64,000 bases of DNA from Rhodococcoides fascians NBRC 12155 = LMG 3623 (GTDB lineage: Bacteria; Actinomycetota; Actinomycetes; Mycobacteriales; Mycobacteriaceae): assembly GCF_001894785.1 (NCBI RefSeq), contig NZ_BCWW01000017.1:1-64000 (forward strand). The letters are read 5' to 3'. Position numbers and translations under genes: made by a program. Each line of letters opens with the position of its first letter. Within the stretch, counting starts at the first letter, position 1. Shown here piece after piece: positions 35,102 to 44,465 of this stretch. Below the pieces are notes generated by a model. That model was not told where the DNA came from and made no database searches. It was given only the letters and a program-made list of their open reading frames with translations.

Positions 35102-35947
35102 GTGACCTCGCCGCAGCCTTCCTCGCATTCCTCCACCCCACTCGGATACAGCACATCGCTGTTTACGACGATCAACGCCGAGTGGACCAATCTCTGTGTC
35201 GACGCTCTCGCAGGCCGCGAAGTCCGCACGTGGGCCGATCGACACCCCGCATGGTCGTCCGCTCGCTCCGTGGCCGACATCGCTGAGCTTGCCGCTCAGG
35301 ACAGTGACGCCACCCTGTCCCTTCTGCTCACCGAGCACAGTGCAGGCAGCGCCCTCGCCGGCACAGTTTTGGTCCGGTTGATGCTCCCCAAGCTGGTCCG
35401 AATCCATCGCTACGCGCGGCTGGACGGAACCGATCACAGCCGCGAAGAACGTGCCTCGCGTACCATCGCCGCGTTCTACGAGGTGATCGCTTCGCACCGT
35501 CCCGGCGGCACTGGGATTGCCGGGGCACTCTCGCTTCGGACGCTGGGTCTGATCACCAAGACCTGCGAATCTGCGGTGGAAACGCCGGCCGAACCCGACC
35601 AGCTCCACCGGGTTGCCGACGGATCCGATGACCGCACGACCAGCAATCCGGGGGAGGTATCGGCACGGGAATTGCATTCGGTTCTTGCATGGGCAGTGCA
35701 GTCCAAGACCATCACTGCCGACGAGCACTCACTTCTGATCCGTGCATATCTCGTCACCGAAGGTGCCGATCTCGCATCGCTCGCCGTCGAGGAGAACTGC
35801 TCACCGGCAGCCCTTCGACAGCGCTTGAGCCGCGCTGTCGCGCGAGTCCGCGACGGAGTAGCAGCACGCACCGGCAACACTCCCTCGCCGGGAAAGCGGA
35901 CGTTCTTCTACACCCGATCACACCATGAGTCCGCCTTGGCGAGCTGA
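35102..35947 (+). CDS. Divergent sigma-factor-like DNA-binding protein
   Basis: 281 aa. GTG start with CAGGAG 8 nt upstream. Residues 75-170 resemble sigma region 2 (VLVRLMLPKLVRIHRYARLD then EERASRTIAAFYEVIA), and residues 200-260 a region-4-type HTH (LIRAYLVTEGADLASLAVEE followed by NCSPAALRQRLSRAVARVRD). It is transcribed divergently from operon A, next to the twin promoter, so it is a candidate for recognising those unusual boxes. Assignment as sigma is by layout only; it could be an ordinary HTH regulator. Confidence 0.6.
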   Translation: MTSPQPSSHSSTPLGYSTSLFTTINAEWTNLCVDALAGREVRTWADRHPAWSSARSVADIAELAAQDSDATLSLLLTEHSAGSALAGTVLVRLMLPKLVRIHRYARLDGTDHSREERASRTIAAFYEVIASHRPGGTGIAGALSLRTLGLITKTCESAVETPAEPDQLHRVADGSDDRTTSNPGEVSARELHSVLAWAVQSKTITADEHSLLIRAYLVTEGADLASLAVEENCSPAALRQRLSRAVARVRDGVAARTGNTPSPGKRTFFYTRSHHESALAS

Positions 35948-35993
35948 AGTCCACCTGCACCAACCCCGCTCTCACCTACAAAGGACGCACATC

Positions 35994-37424
35994 ATGACCG
36001 CATCTCGTACACGCAAGAGGATCGTTGTCAGCGCAGTCGGGCTCGCCGTCGCTGCCAGCATCGTCGTCATTCCCTCCGCCATTGCCGATCCGCAAGCCGG
36101 TGCTCCGGCATGCCCGGACAACATCTTGGTGGCCATACCCGGCACCACGGAAACCAACGAGCAGGCCGATCCGAATGTGCCGGTCGGAATGCTCCGCAAC
36201 GTCGTGGACCCACTCGACTCCGAGTTCTCATCCCAGGAACTGCAGACATACACAGTTCCCTACGTCGCGACGATCGTGAACGACAAGGCCCAGACCTACG
36301 GAACCAGTAAGAAGGAAGCGATCGATCGCGCATCGCAACACATCTCCGAGAAGGCAGCCGAATGCCCGAGCACCAAGTTCGGGCTGACCGGCTTCTCCCA
36401 AGGGGCCGACGCCGCGGGAGATCTAGCCAGCAAGATCGGAAACGGCGAGGGCCCGGTGAGCGCCGATCGCATCTTTGCCGTGGGCCTGATGGCCGACCCC
36501 GGCCAGAGCCCGACCGCCGGCGTTCAACTCGGAACCAAGACCACCGGCAACGGCTTCGTCGGTGCGCGACCCAAGGGATTCGGAGCTCTCAACAACGTCA
36601 CCGCCAGCGTGTGCGATCCCGACGACACGTACTGCAACACCCCCGACGACGCCATCGCCACACAGTTCATCGGGCAACTCGGATCGAAGATCGACGCCAC
36701 CGATCCCGCGTCTTCGGTCGCCGGAGTCGTCACCACGCTTCTCGGTCTCGACGGCCAACCCCTGACCGACACGCTCGGCAAACTGAACACCGCAGTGACC
36801 ACAGGCAACATGCTCACCGTGCCGCAGCTCGCACTCGACCTCGCCGGCAACGTCTCAACACTGAGCGCAAAGGTCGCAGAAATGACCATCCCCGGGGCAG
36901 ACATCGCCCCGATGGCCACCACCGTCTCGCAGCTCACCGATGCAATCCACCGCGGTGACATGTTCGCCGTTCCGGCACTGCTGGCGACCCTCACACCCCA
37001 AGTCATCAGCTTCGCGAGCCAATTCAGTTCGATGATCGGGACCGTGGTGTCCAAGCTGCCTATCAACGAGTACATCGCGATCGGCACCACCGCAGCGCGG
37101 ATCTCCACCAACGCCGCGGCCCAGAACTATGTGGCTCTACCGGCCGATCTCGGCAAACTCGTGGGCCAGGTCAACAACGCGGTCCGCAAGACCCTCCGCG
37201 CACTCCCCCTCGACGAGTTCCCCCTTTTGAACCGGCTGGCCGATAATCTCACCCCAGGCCGCGTGCTCGACGAGGTGCTCAACTACGCCACCTCGCTCGC
37301 CACCGATTCGCACAACTCCTACGCGAACGAACCGATGGCCGACAACGGTCGAACCGGAGCGGACGAGCTCACCAACCTCTTCCGCACCCGCATCACCAAC
37401 CCCACGGCACAGATTGCTTCGTAG
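35994..37424 (+). CDS. Secreted cutinase-family esterase with large insertion
   Basis: 476 aa. AAAGGAC precedes the ATG; signal peptide to about residue 33 (LAVAASIVVIPSAIADPQAG). Nucleophile motif GLTGFSQGADAAGD (GFSQG, about residue 130), then the Cys-bracketed CDPDDTYCN (Asp region, about 210) as in cutinases and mycolic-acid esterases; the only good His candidate is SHNSYANEP near residue 440. Between them lie about 190 mostly helical residues not present in standard cutinases (about 200 aa). In a mycolate bacterium such an esterase may act on the outer envelope, like phage LysB, to open it for DNA transfer; this is inference from its place next to the transfer operon. Confidence 0.82.
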   Translation: MTASRTRKRIVVSAVGLAVAASIVVIPSAIADPQAGAPACPDNILVAIPGTTETNEQADPNVPVGMLRNVVDPLDSEFSSQELQTYTVPYVATIVNDKAQTYGTSKKEAIDRASQHISEKAAECPSTKFGLTGFSQGADAAGDLASKIGNGEGPVSADRIFAVGLMADPGQSPTAGVQLGTKTTGNGFVGARPKGFGALNNVTASVCDPDDTYCNTPDDAIATQFIGQLGSKIDATDPASSVAGVVTTLLGLDGQPLTDTLGKLNTAVTTGNMLTVPQLALDLAGNVSTLSAKVAEMTIPGADIAPMATTVSQLTDAIHRGDMFAVPALLATLTPQVISFASQFSSMIGTVVSKLPINEYIAIGTTAARISTNAAAQNYVALPADLGKLVGQVNNAVRKTLRALPLDEFPLLNRLADNLTPGRVLDEVLNYATSLATDSHNSYANEPMADNGRTGADELTNLFRTRITNPTAQIAS

Positions 37425-37463
37425 CCGACCCACCTCCCTACTCGAACACAAGGAACCGTCACG

Positions 37464-38024
37464 ATGCTGACAGAGCTGGACGACCCCGACACCGACATCG
37501 CTGTCCGCATCGACGTGCACGACGCTGGGGGTACCAAAACGTGGCACCCCCAGCGCGACGGTCATCTCCTCCTGAACGCCGATCCCGCGGCGTCGACGCA
37601 CCTCGCACACACCCTCGCCGACACCCTCAGCGGCCACTCTCCGCACGTATGGATGATCACTGGCCCGTCCAGAACCCCCACGTTCTCGACCACCGCGGAC
37701 ACCGACCCGGACCCTGTCGACATCATGGATTCCGTTTGGCGATTCACAACCCAACGCAAAACTCTGATCGACAACGGTCAAGCCACAACCCACGACTTCA
37801 CCCCCGCATACCTCGTCATCGACTCCCTCGAAGGCGTCGTAGACACCCTCCGCCTCACCTGCAACCGCAGTCTCCAACTCCTGTCCGTCCTCGCTCACCG
37901 CGGACACCGCGCCAACGTCTACCTCGCCACGATCACCGATCTCAACGCCCCACGCATCTCCGAAGCGTTGCGGAATTTCGCTGAGCCTCGTCTGCGAGAC
38001 CGGGACTGTCTGAATAACGGTTGA
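37464..38024 (+). CDS. Degenerate FtsK/coupling-ATPase-like protein
   Basis: 186 aa, AAGGAA before the ATG. The spacing and hydrophobic pattern follow the coupling ATPase at 21999-24251: HLLLNADPAASTHLAHTLAD stands where Walker A is expected but lacks G-x4-G-K-T, and DFTPAYLVIDSLEGVVDTLR stands at Walker B with D kept and E changed position. RGHRANVYLATITDLNAP parallels the sensor strand. Thus an ATPase fold that probably cannot hydrolyse ATP; it may be a regulatory paralogue or relic. The C terminus (RDCLNNG) may mark the junction to the fas block. Confidence 0.6.
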   Translation: MLTELDDPDTDIAVRIDVHDAGGTKTWHPQRDGHLLLNADPAASTHLAHTLADTLSGHSPHVWMITGPSRTPTFSTTADTDPDPVDIMDSVWRFTTQRKTLIDNGQATTHDFTPAYLVIDSLEGVVDTLRLTCNRSLQLLSVLAHRGHRANVYLATITDLNAPRISEALRNFAEPRLRDRDCLNNG

Positions 38025-38072
38025 TCCGCTGACCTTGCGTGGCGCGGCCTCACGGAACCGGTGCCTGGTCAA

Positions 38073-39278
38073 TCACGCCACGGAACGAAGGTGGGATTCG
38101 AGCGTTCTGATCCGTTCCCGGCCTCGGCCGATGTCGTAGCGGGAAGCTCCGTGCGGCAAAGCAAACTCGATGTTCAGTCGACCGCCATACCCATGGACGA
38201 TGTAAACAGGAAAGGAAAACCCAGCTGGCGCGGGCCGGCAGTCCTCGAGTTTGAGTCCTGCGGGCGATCGCAATGGTGGAACCGTGCCTCCATTGGTGCA
38301 ACGAACCTCGTTGGGTTCAGGCAACAGCACTGCCATCTTCGCGGCTGTCAGGGCTTCACTTTGGAGGTGGCCGGCGGCGAGATCGATGTGCAATTCCTCA
38401 TTTAAACTGCGAGCCAGATCCACGATTTCTACGGACTCGGCCGTAGCCCGATAGACGGGGAAGCCGACAATATTTGTTCCCGCGGTGGAATCCACTGCAG
38501 GTGTGACGTGAGGCCTGAGGTCCACAATAAAATGGTAGGCGATGTCGGCGAGCCGAACACTTCTCAGATCTGACTCGGTCCGCATGATAGCGGCAGATAC
38601 TAGGCCGTTTACCGTAACTCCATGGTGACGTCCGAAGTCGATGAGCCCGGTCGTGACTCGCCTGCTCAAACGACAACGCAGTTGGGTCATCGCACGATGT
38701 GGCTCGGTATAGCCAGCCGTCGGCGGCCTGTTTAATGCCGACTCTAATGGTTCGTCATTGCCGACATCGGGTGTGTCGATTCCTCTCTCGGAGAACAGCT
38801 TTTCCAGCGACTCGGGATAGCCATGAACAACCGCGTCAGGGGTCTTTCCTTCCACAATGTCGGTGTAGAAAGACCACAGATCGCTGAGCAAATCTACAGA
38901 ATGGCGACCGTCGGCTATGCAGTGGTGGGTTAGTAAAGTCACACTCGCGCAGGCGGAATCGCCGACGACGTGTAGCCCGGAAAGGGCGCGGCCCGCACTG
39001 AGGTTCACCCCGCTCAGCGGCTGACCGGGATCCCCTGTGTGCACGCTGAGGCCGGGCAGCGGACCGGATGGTTTGACGATCATATGGTCTCCATCGATCG
39101 TCTCCACGTGCGCAGCCAACACAGGATACGAGCGTCGCAATGTCGCAAATGCCGCCGAGAGCCCCGATATGTTCAAATCGCCGCGAGCCCGCACCGAATA
39201 CCCGATGAAAACTCCCAAGTCGACGTAGAGCGCCTCACTGGGAGCGAGCCCCCGAATAGAGTAATCCACAGTCACCAC
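38073..39278 (-). CDS. PapA/condensation-type acyltransferase
   Basis: 401 aa, GTG start with AGGAA just upstream. HHCIADG at about residue 117 is the HHxxxDG catalytic motif of condensation and PapA acyltransferases; later VDLRPHVTPAV (DFGWG-equivalent region) and GYGGRLNIEF. Single-domain, about the size of PapA5-type enzymes that esterify alcohols with acyl chains from carriers. Same strand as the fas operon, 126 bp beyond the monooxygenase gene. It may acylate a product of the neighbouring genes; substrate unknown. Confidence 0.8.
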   Translation of the reverse strand: MVTVDYSIRGLAPSEALYVDLGVFIGYSVRARGDLNISGLSAAFATLRRSYPVLAAHVETIDGDHMIVKPSGPLPGLSVHTGDPGQPLSGVNLSAGRALSGLHVVGDSACASVTLLTHHCIADGRHSVDLLSDLWSFYTDIVEGKTPDAVVHGYPESLEKLFSERGIDTPDVGNDEPLESALNRPPTAGYTEPHRAMTQLRCRLSRRVTTGLIDFGRHHGVTVNGLVSAAIMRTESDLRSVRLADIAYHFIVDLRPHVTPAVDSTAGTNIVGFPVYRATAESVEIVDLARSLNEELHIDLAAGHLQSEALTAAKMAVLLPEPNEVRCTNGGTVPPLRSPAGLKLEDCRPAPAGFSFPVYIVHGYGGRLNIEFALPHGASRYDIGRGRERIRTLESHLRSVA

Positions 39279-39404
39279 AAATTCCTGTCACTTAAATTGC
39301 TGTTCGATAGGGGACGTGCAGCTCGATGATCACGAGCCCGGCACCACCAGGAGCGTTTCTGATCATGGGATGGCCTCGGGAGATGGCGCGAACGAGCACC
39401 AAAA

Positions 39405-40709
39405 CTAGAACTCACGAAGGTTGTCACGTAGATACACCGACGAATATCCCACCCGCGTTCGCCCAATTCGTTGTAAAGCTGGCACGAGGCCGTCGGTAAT
39501 CTCAGCGATGAATCGGCGGGTGAGCGAGTTCGACCCGGTATAAATCAAGAATCCGTCACCGCCTACCTCGTCGACGATCTCCCCCATGCGCTCCGCTACG
39601 TGATCAGGCGTCCCCACCAGTTCGATAGACGGAGCGAGGTAATCAATGGTCAGCTCGCGCAGAGTTTTACCGCTACCGTGCTGCAGGAAGCTCTCCAGTG
39701 ATGACTGCTCGCCATTGGTTGTCAAGTCTTGCGGAGGTACTTCGTCGAGCGGAAACTGAGAGAAGTCGATGTCGGTGACGAAAGACAGTTGCAAAAGAAT
39801 GTTTTCGATGGCCCGGTCGCTGGTCATTCTCCGTTTATTCGCGGCCTGAGCCTCATCCATAGTGGCACCGAGTACTGGCATCGCGATGAAGAGAACCTTG
39901 ATGTCGTCAGGGTCTCGACCGTGTGCCTGCGCCCGGTTACGGACATCGTCACGAAACTCCCGCATCGTCTCCACGGTGTTGACGTTGGCAACAATCGAGT
40001 CGGCGTACTTCGCGGCGAAGTCGCGGCCCTTGGGGGATCCGCCAGCTTGGACGAAAACTGGTTGCCCATTGGGTGGGTGCACCGTGTTGAGCGGACCCGC
40101 CGAACGGAAATGCTCCCCAGTGTGGTTCACTGCCCGAACAGTGCCGGGCGCAACATAAGTCCCTGACTCGCGGTCACGGACGATGTTGTCTCGATCCCAG
40201 GAATTCCATAGATCTCGGACAAGGTCGACGTACTCATGTGCTACCTCGTAGCGCTTGTCGTGCGGCAGCAGACGATCCATGCCGAAGTTGCGCGCGGCCT
40301 GATCTTGACCGGTGGTGACGATGTTCCATCCAAAGCGCCCACCAGCGATGTGGTCGACCGTAGAGACAGTGCGTGCCAGCATGTATGGGGGATAGAAGGC
40401 CGTCGACATCGTAGCGATTACGCCTATGCGGTCGGTCGCGGCCGCGATCACCGACGCCAACGGCACTGGGTCGTGTTTCGGCACCCACAGGGCGTGTTTC
40501 AGGTACGCATCGAAGGATCGCCCGTATGCATCGGGTACCGACACCGTGTCCTCGAACATCATGTAGTCGAATCCTGCGCGCTCTAGCGACTTCGCCATCT
40601 CGACATAGAATCGGCCATCCCATGGCTCTTCAGGCGGCGAGAAGTCGCCGGTGAAATCGTTAGCAAAGAAACCGACAAACCAGCCTAGGTGAAATTTTCG
40701 TACAGACAT
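39405..40709 (-). CDS. Luciferase-like flavin monooxygenase (NtaA/SnaA/DszA type)
   Basis: 434 aa. The ATG at 40709 follows GGAGG; the longer frame upstream lacks this. Typical features: GWFVGFFAND near the start, FEDTVSVPDAYG, the GRFGWNIVTTGQDQAARNFG segment and PVFVQAGGSPKGRDFAAKYAD. These FMNH2-dependent enzymes oxidise diverse substrates using a separate reductase, which is not seen here. It follows fasF by 106 bp on the same strand, so it may belong to the fas transcription unit or be an adjacent cargo gene. Confidence 0.88.
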   Translation of the reverse strand: MSVRKFHLGWFVGFFANDFTGDFSPPEEPWDGRFYVEMAKSLERAGFDYMMFEDTVSVPDAYGRSFDAYLKHALWVPKHDPVPLASVIAAATDRIGVIATMSTAFYPPYMLARTVSTVDHIAGGRFGWNIVTTGQDQAARNFGMDRLLPHDKRYEVAHEYVDLVRDLWNSWDRDNIVRDRESGTYVAPGTVRAVNHTGEHFRSAGPLNTVHPPNGQPVFVQAGGSPKGRDFAAKYADSIVANVNTVETMREFRDDVRNRAQAHGRDPDDIKVLFIAMPVLGATMDEAQAANKRRMTSDRAIENILLQLSFVTDIDFSQFPLDEVPPQDLTTNGEQSSLESFLQHGSGKTLRELTIDYLAPSIELVGTPDHVAERMGEIVDEVGGDGFLIYTGSNSLTRRFIAEITDGLVPALQRIGRTRVGYSSVYLRDNLREF

Positions 40710-40815
40710 CGACGTGCCTCCAAATTTCGTATACGGACGAACTGGGTGGAACGTGAGCGATATAGAATGCACCGAGGACGGAGCAGATCTACCGGCCAGG
40801 CAGAAGTCCCACTAA

Positions 40816-41412
40816 TTAGGGTGAGCGAATGGCCGCGATAGCCCCCTCGATGTCTTTGCAGACGATTACGCGAGACCGGGTTGCGGGGGTGATAAATCCT
40901 TCGACGGCAGCGTGCTCGATGTAGGAGAGCAAGGGGCGGTAATACTCGTTGTCGTTCAGCAGTACACAGGGTTTATTGTGAAGCCCCAGGTGTGACCACG
41001 TAAGGACCTCGAAGAACTCTTCTGCGGTTCCGACACCGCCGGGGAGGGCAATGAATGCGTCACCGAGTTCGGCCATGAGAGCTTTGCGTTGGTGCATGTC
41101 ATGGACGACGTGTAGTTCTGTCAGTCCATGATGCGCAGCCTCGGGTATCGCAGTGAAGCTCTCAGGGATCACGCCAACGACGGTTCCGCCGGAGTCCAAG
41201 GCCGCGTTCGCGAGGGTGCCCATGAGGCCGACTCGGGCGCCACCATAAACGAGGCGCAGCTTCGATCTAGCAATCGCACGCCCCATCCCCTCTGCGAGCT
41301 GTCCATATTTGGTCCCGCGCCCTGGCATAGCTCCGCAGAAGACCGTGACGCTCTTGGGGGTCGGGCGGGCCTGTGCCGAGACCGTAGTCGCGGGCATTGG
41401 TCGAAGGTTCAT
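40816..41412 (-). CDS. fasF: Cytokinin riboside 5'-monophosphate phosphoribohydrolase (LOG)
   Basis: 198 aa. LOG signature PGGVGTAEEFFEVLTWSHLG (PGGxGTxxE, residues about 110-129), plus YGGARVGLMG in the N-terminal Rossmann part. The enzyme releases free-base cytokinin from its nucleotide, the activating step. The start shares a base with the stop of fasE (TGATG), so both are coupled. Last gene of the classical fas operon. Confidence 0.93.
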   Translation of the reverse strand: MNLRPMPATTVSAQARPTPKSVTVFCGAMPGRGTKYGQLAEGMGRAIARSKLRLVYGGARVGLMGTLANAALDSGGTVVGVIPESFTAIPEAAHHGLTELHVVHDMHQRKALMAELGDAFIALPGGVGTAEEFFEVLTWSHLGLHNKPCVLLNDNEYYRPLLSYIEHAAVEGFITPATRSRVIVCKDIEGAIAAIRSP

Positions 41413-42728
41413 CAGTCGAATGACATTCTGTATCCAGGGGCGAGGATCCTGTATGGGTCGAAGCGACGCTTAGCCCGTGCGATGGCCTGCCATCGCGAAC
41501 CGAAGTGCGTACACCAATCTCCCGGTGACATGGGGACAGCATTGACTGCGTAGGCCACCCCGCCTACATCCCGAGCCTGTTCATAGAGCAGGCGGTTGCT
41601 GGCAATCATTCGGGCTTCGGCCCCTGGGGATGCTGTTCGAAGTACGGCCAACATGAAGAATGTGTCGCAGTGAGGAATCGGAATGAACGGTGCGGTGATC
41701 GGTGTTGTTGGAATCGGGTAAACCATGATCAGCCCGGAGTTTCCTAGGTCATCCGTCAATGAGGAGCTGGTAGTTTCGATGAACTGCTCGATCTTGTCTG
41801 CCGGGATCAGCAGGCTGGCCCATGGATGTGGATAGAACCACTCACCTGTGTGCCGAAGATCAAGCTCCTGATCCGCCATACGGTTGATAAAGTCACCATA
41901 ATCTACGTCCGAGTTGTATTCGGCGCACGAATCGTATTGGAGCGATGACAACAGCGCATCGTCGTCTGGCCTTCGTGGTGGGGTGAAGTACTTGGCTAGG
42001 TCCAGTCGATAACGTAAGTGGCCGTCGGCATCGACACGAATTCGTCCTTGTACATGGTCGAATAGTCTGTTGGACATGGCGCGGAGTTGGTCGCCAAGGA
42101 ATACGCCGAGGTTGGAATACTGCAATTTGTACTGTCGAACCGACTCGTGAGCAGCGGTCAGACGGATTGTCGCGTTGACGATTACGCCGAATTGACCGAG
42201 GCCGCCGCGCACGGCGTCGAAAAGTTCACTGTTCGATACGGCGGAGCATTCCCGAAAATCTCCCGATCCGGTAACTACAGCAAGAGAGTCCACGTTGTCG
42301 GTTTGCAAGCCAAAGCCGTGACTCGATCCCCCGAAGCCGCCGACCGAAAGCGTTCCGCCGACGGTGGTCCCGAGATAGTCGGTGAGTACCGGAGGGGTTT
42401 GCTGGCGGCTGAGCGTGGCAGCGACCACGTCGCTCCATCGCACACCCGCATCGATCGTGGCCTGCCCCGATCGAACGTCGTGGACGGTGTTGAACCTTTT
42501 CATGTCCAGCACGACTCCGCCATCTGCCTGGCATTGCCCGTAAGTCGAGTGTCCGGATCCGCGCACCGCGAGCGATAGGTTCCGCGCCGCGGTGTAGCGC
42601 AGGGCTTCCTGCACGTCGGCCACGGTCCGTGGCACGACAACGACGGACGGTTTCGCATGGATGCAGTTTCCGAAATCAGCCCCGGCGGATGTCAGGTGCA
42701 CGTCGTCGGTGTGCCAGATCCCGCTCAT
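41412..42728 (-). CDS. fasE: Cytokinin dehydrogenase/oxidase
   Basis: 438 aa, the known size of FasE. The ATG at 42728 overlaps the fasD stop (ATGA); a longer open frame reaches 43031 but lies inside fasD. FAD-binding PCMH domain: the segment SVVVVPRTVADVQEALRY and GSGHSTYGQ (GHS, covalent flavin His, about residue 65) and the C-terminal AKRRFDPYRILAPG. It removes the side chain of cytokinins; in this operon it probably shapes the cytokinin mix. No signal peptide, so intracellular. Confidence 0.93.
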   Translation of the reverse strand: MSGIWHTDDVHLTSAGADFGNCIHAKPSVVVVPRTVADVQEALRYTAARNLSLAVRGSGHSTYGQCQADGGVVLDMKRFNTVHDVRSGQATIDAGVRWSDVVAATLSRQQTPPVLTDYLGTTVGGTLSVGGFGGSSHGFGLQTDNVDSLAVVTGSGDFRECSAVSNSELFDAVRGGLGQFGVIVNATIRLTAAHESVRQYKLQYSNLGVFLGDQLRAMSNRLFDHVQGRIRVDADGHLRYRLDLAKYFTPPRRPDDDALLSSLQYDSCAEYNSDVDYGDFINRMADQELDLRHTGEWFYPHPWASLLIPADKIEQFIETTSSSLTDDLGNSGLIMVYPIPTTPITAPFIPIPHCDTFFMLAVLRTASPGAEARMIASNRLLYEQARDVGGVAYAVNAVPMSPGDWCTHFGSRWQAIARAKRRFDPYRILAPGYRMSFD

Positions 42729-43492
42729 CTGGCGGTCACACCTGGGGCACCGAAGGTTCTTAAAAATATTTCCTGCTGAAGGACGCCGTGCTCGACATAC
42801 CGGCCACCCATTGATGCCGCCAGTTCGTCGAGCACCTCCGTGGTGAGGTCTCGGTTGGCCAACTCCTCTGGTGTTACGGAATGCGTGGCGCACCAGTCGA
42901 GTACACAGTCCAGACCCGCAACCGAGGCTATGAAGTTGTGCTGATCGCCTAGAACCCACGCTTCCGCCAGTTCGGTGAGTAAATTCCTGCCCGTTGAATC
43001 TCCCCGTAACATTTGTCGTGCCCTTGCGCACTGCTGGGCAAAGTAGTGTTGCCTATCAGGAATAGGCATAACATTCACGACAGCTGGGAACGGTAGGTTG
43101 GATATCGTTTGCGCGAATCGAAGAATGAGCGATATCGAACCGCCCTCCATTACCACCGCTTCGCCGCGATCAACGTACGAGGTCAGTACTTTTATCAGCC
43201 GGTCAAAGGCCTCGTCCGGATCGAAGTTGCCCTGATGTATGGTCCGGTTGTCGAGCCAAACGCGGTTGAGCCCTTCCACTTTCGCGTCGAACGCTCGACC
43301 ACTGGTGACCAGGAGATCGGAGTAACACTGGATACGGTCGGCAACAACAATCGGAGCCGAGTGACTCAATGCCAACTTGCTCGCTTCGGCGCTCTTTCCA
43401 ATTCCGGTGGCACCGACGATTGCGTATACGCCGGGTTCCCATCGCACCCGATCAAACCTTGCTTGCGTCTGTGCCATGGTTGATTCCTTCAT
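42725..43492 (-). CDS. fasD: Adenylate dimethylallyltransferase (isopentenyltransferase)
   Basis: 255 aa. P-loop GATGIGKS at residues 27-34 and the following DRIQCYSDLLVTSGR, typical of bacterial IPT/Tmr-type enzymes, which attach dimethylallyl diphosphate to AMP/ADP/ATP: the first committed step of cytokinin synthesis. Two starts are plausible, 43492 (AAAGGA before it) and 43477 (AAGGA before it). Stop overlaps fasE start. Essential virulence gene in R. fascians by established knowledge. Confidence 0.95.
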   Translation of the reverse strand: MKESTMAQTQARFDRVRWEPGVYAIVGATGIGKSAEASKLALSHSAPIVVADRIQCYSDLLVTSGRAFDAKVEGLNRVWLDNRTIHQGNFDPDEAFDRLIKVLTSYVDRGEAVVMEGGSISLILRFAQTISNLPFPAVVNVMPIPDRQHYFAQQCARARQMLRGDSTGRNLLTELAEAWVLGDQHNFIASVAGLDCVLDWCATHSVTPEELANRDLTTEVLDELAASMGGRYVEHGVLQQEIFLRTFGAPGVTAR

Positions 43493-43520
43493 CCCGATTC
43501 CTTTCTCTCGCGGGTCGTGC

Positions 43521-44459
43521 TCAGCCGAGGAAGGAATTGATCGAATTACTCAGGGAACGGGCGTCAAGTCCGTGAATGTGGTCGTGGTCGTCGGGGGTTC
43601 CGTAGTGGCGATCTTCCATCTCACGTCGAACGCCCAGGGAGAGCAGCCGATGGGGATGGCTGACGAGACTGGACGAGACTTGGTGCGCCGAGGTGCCTGC
43701 CAGATAGGGCTCGACCAACACGACGTTCGGACGGTTCACGGCTTGCACCGCGGCACACAGGCCCGTGGCGTCGAAGGGGCGAATCGTCGCCGCGTAGAGG
43801 ATGGTTACGTCGAGCATGGAGGTTGCCGACAGCACCGCATCTAAACAGGGCCCGACTGCGAGGACGACTCCGCGGGTGCCGTACTTGATAGGTGTGAACG
43901 ATGTCCCTCGGACCGCATGGGGGTAACGGTTGACCTGACTCGACAGCCGTAGGTAGACCCGTCCATCGCCTGGTAGCGATTCGAGGAGAAGATCGGCGGC
44001 CTCCTGTGGATGGCCTGGCACGTGAACTGTCCAGTTGGGCATCGAATCGATGACGGTGATATCGCCCGGGGTGAAATGGGAGAAGGCGAACTCCGACAAG
44101 TCGTAGGAGGCTCCCCAACTGACCAGGACTGCGCCGACATCTTGCTGGGCGAAGTTCAGCTTTATTTGTTCAAGAGGCCGCTCGACGAGAAAGGCGGCGA
44201 CTGTGTGTACCACGGGTCGCATGCCACACATGGCGAGCCCGCCGGCTACCCCCATCATCAGCTGTTCCCTGATCCCTACGTTGATCACGCGGTTGGGATC
44301 TGCGATCGCGGCCGCTTTGAAGAGGTGGGCTCCGATGTCGGCCAGCACAACTACGGCGCGGGGGTCTGTTTCCAATGCACCAGACATGGTCGTTCCGAAT
44401 GCGGTCCACATGTCAGTGTGGTTGAAGGACTTTGGTTCTTGCGTGTCTGCGGAATTCAT
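43521..44459 (-). CDS. fasC: Transketolase/pyruvate-dehydrogenase E1-beta-like protein
   Basis: 312 aa, transketolase C-terminal half: pyrimidine-binding domain with GIREQLMMGVAGGLAMCG (about residues 62-80, conserved Glu that activates thiamine diphosphate) and the C-terminal transketolase domain. It pairs with the thiamine-binding half in FasB. Six bp separate it from fasB. In the operon the pair is proposed to deliver electrons or a carbon unit for cytokinin modification; the exact reaction is not settled. Confidence 0.9.
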   Translation of the reverse strand: MNSADTQEPKSFNHTDMWTAFGTTMSGALETDPRAVVVLADIGAHLFKAAAIADPNRVINVGIREQLMMGVAGGLAMCGMRPVVHTVAAFLVERPLEQIKLNFAQQDVGAVLVSWGASYDLSEFAFSHFTPGDITVIDSMPNWTVHVPGHPQEAADLLLESLPGDGRVYLRLSSQVNRYPHAVRGTSFTPIKYGTRGVVLAVGPCLDAVLSATSMLDVTILYAATIRPFDATGLCAAVQAVNRPNVVLVEPYLAGTSAHQVSSSLVSHPHRLLSLGVRREMEDRHYGTPDDHDHIHGLDARSLSNSINSFLG

Positions 44460-44465
44460 GGCGAT

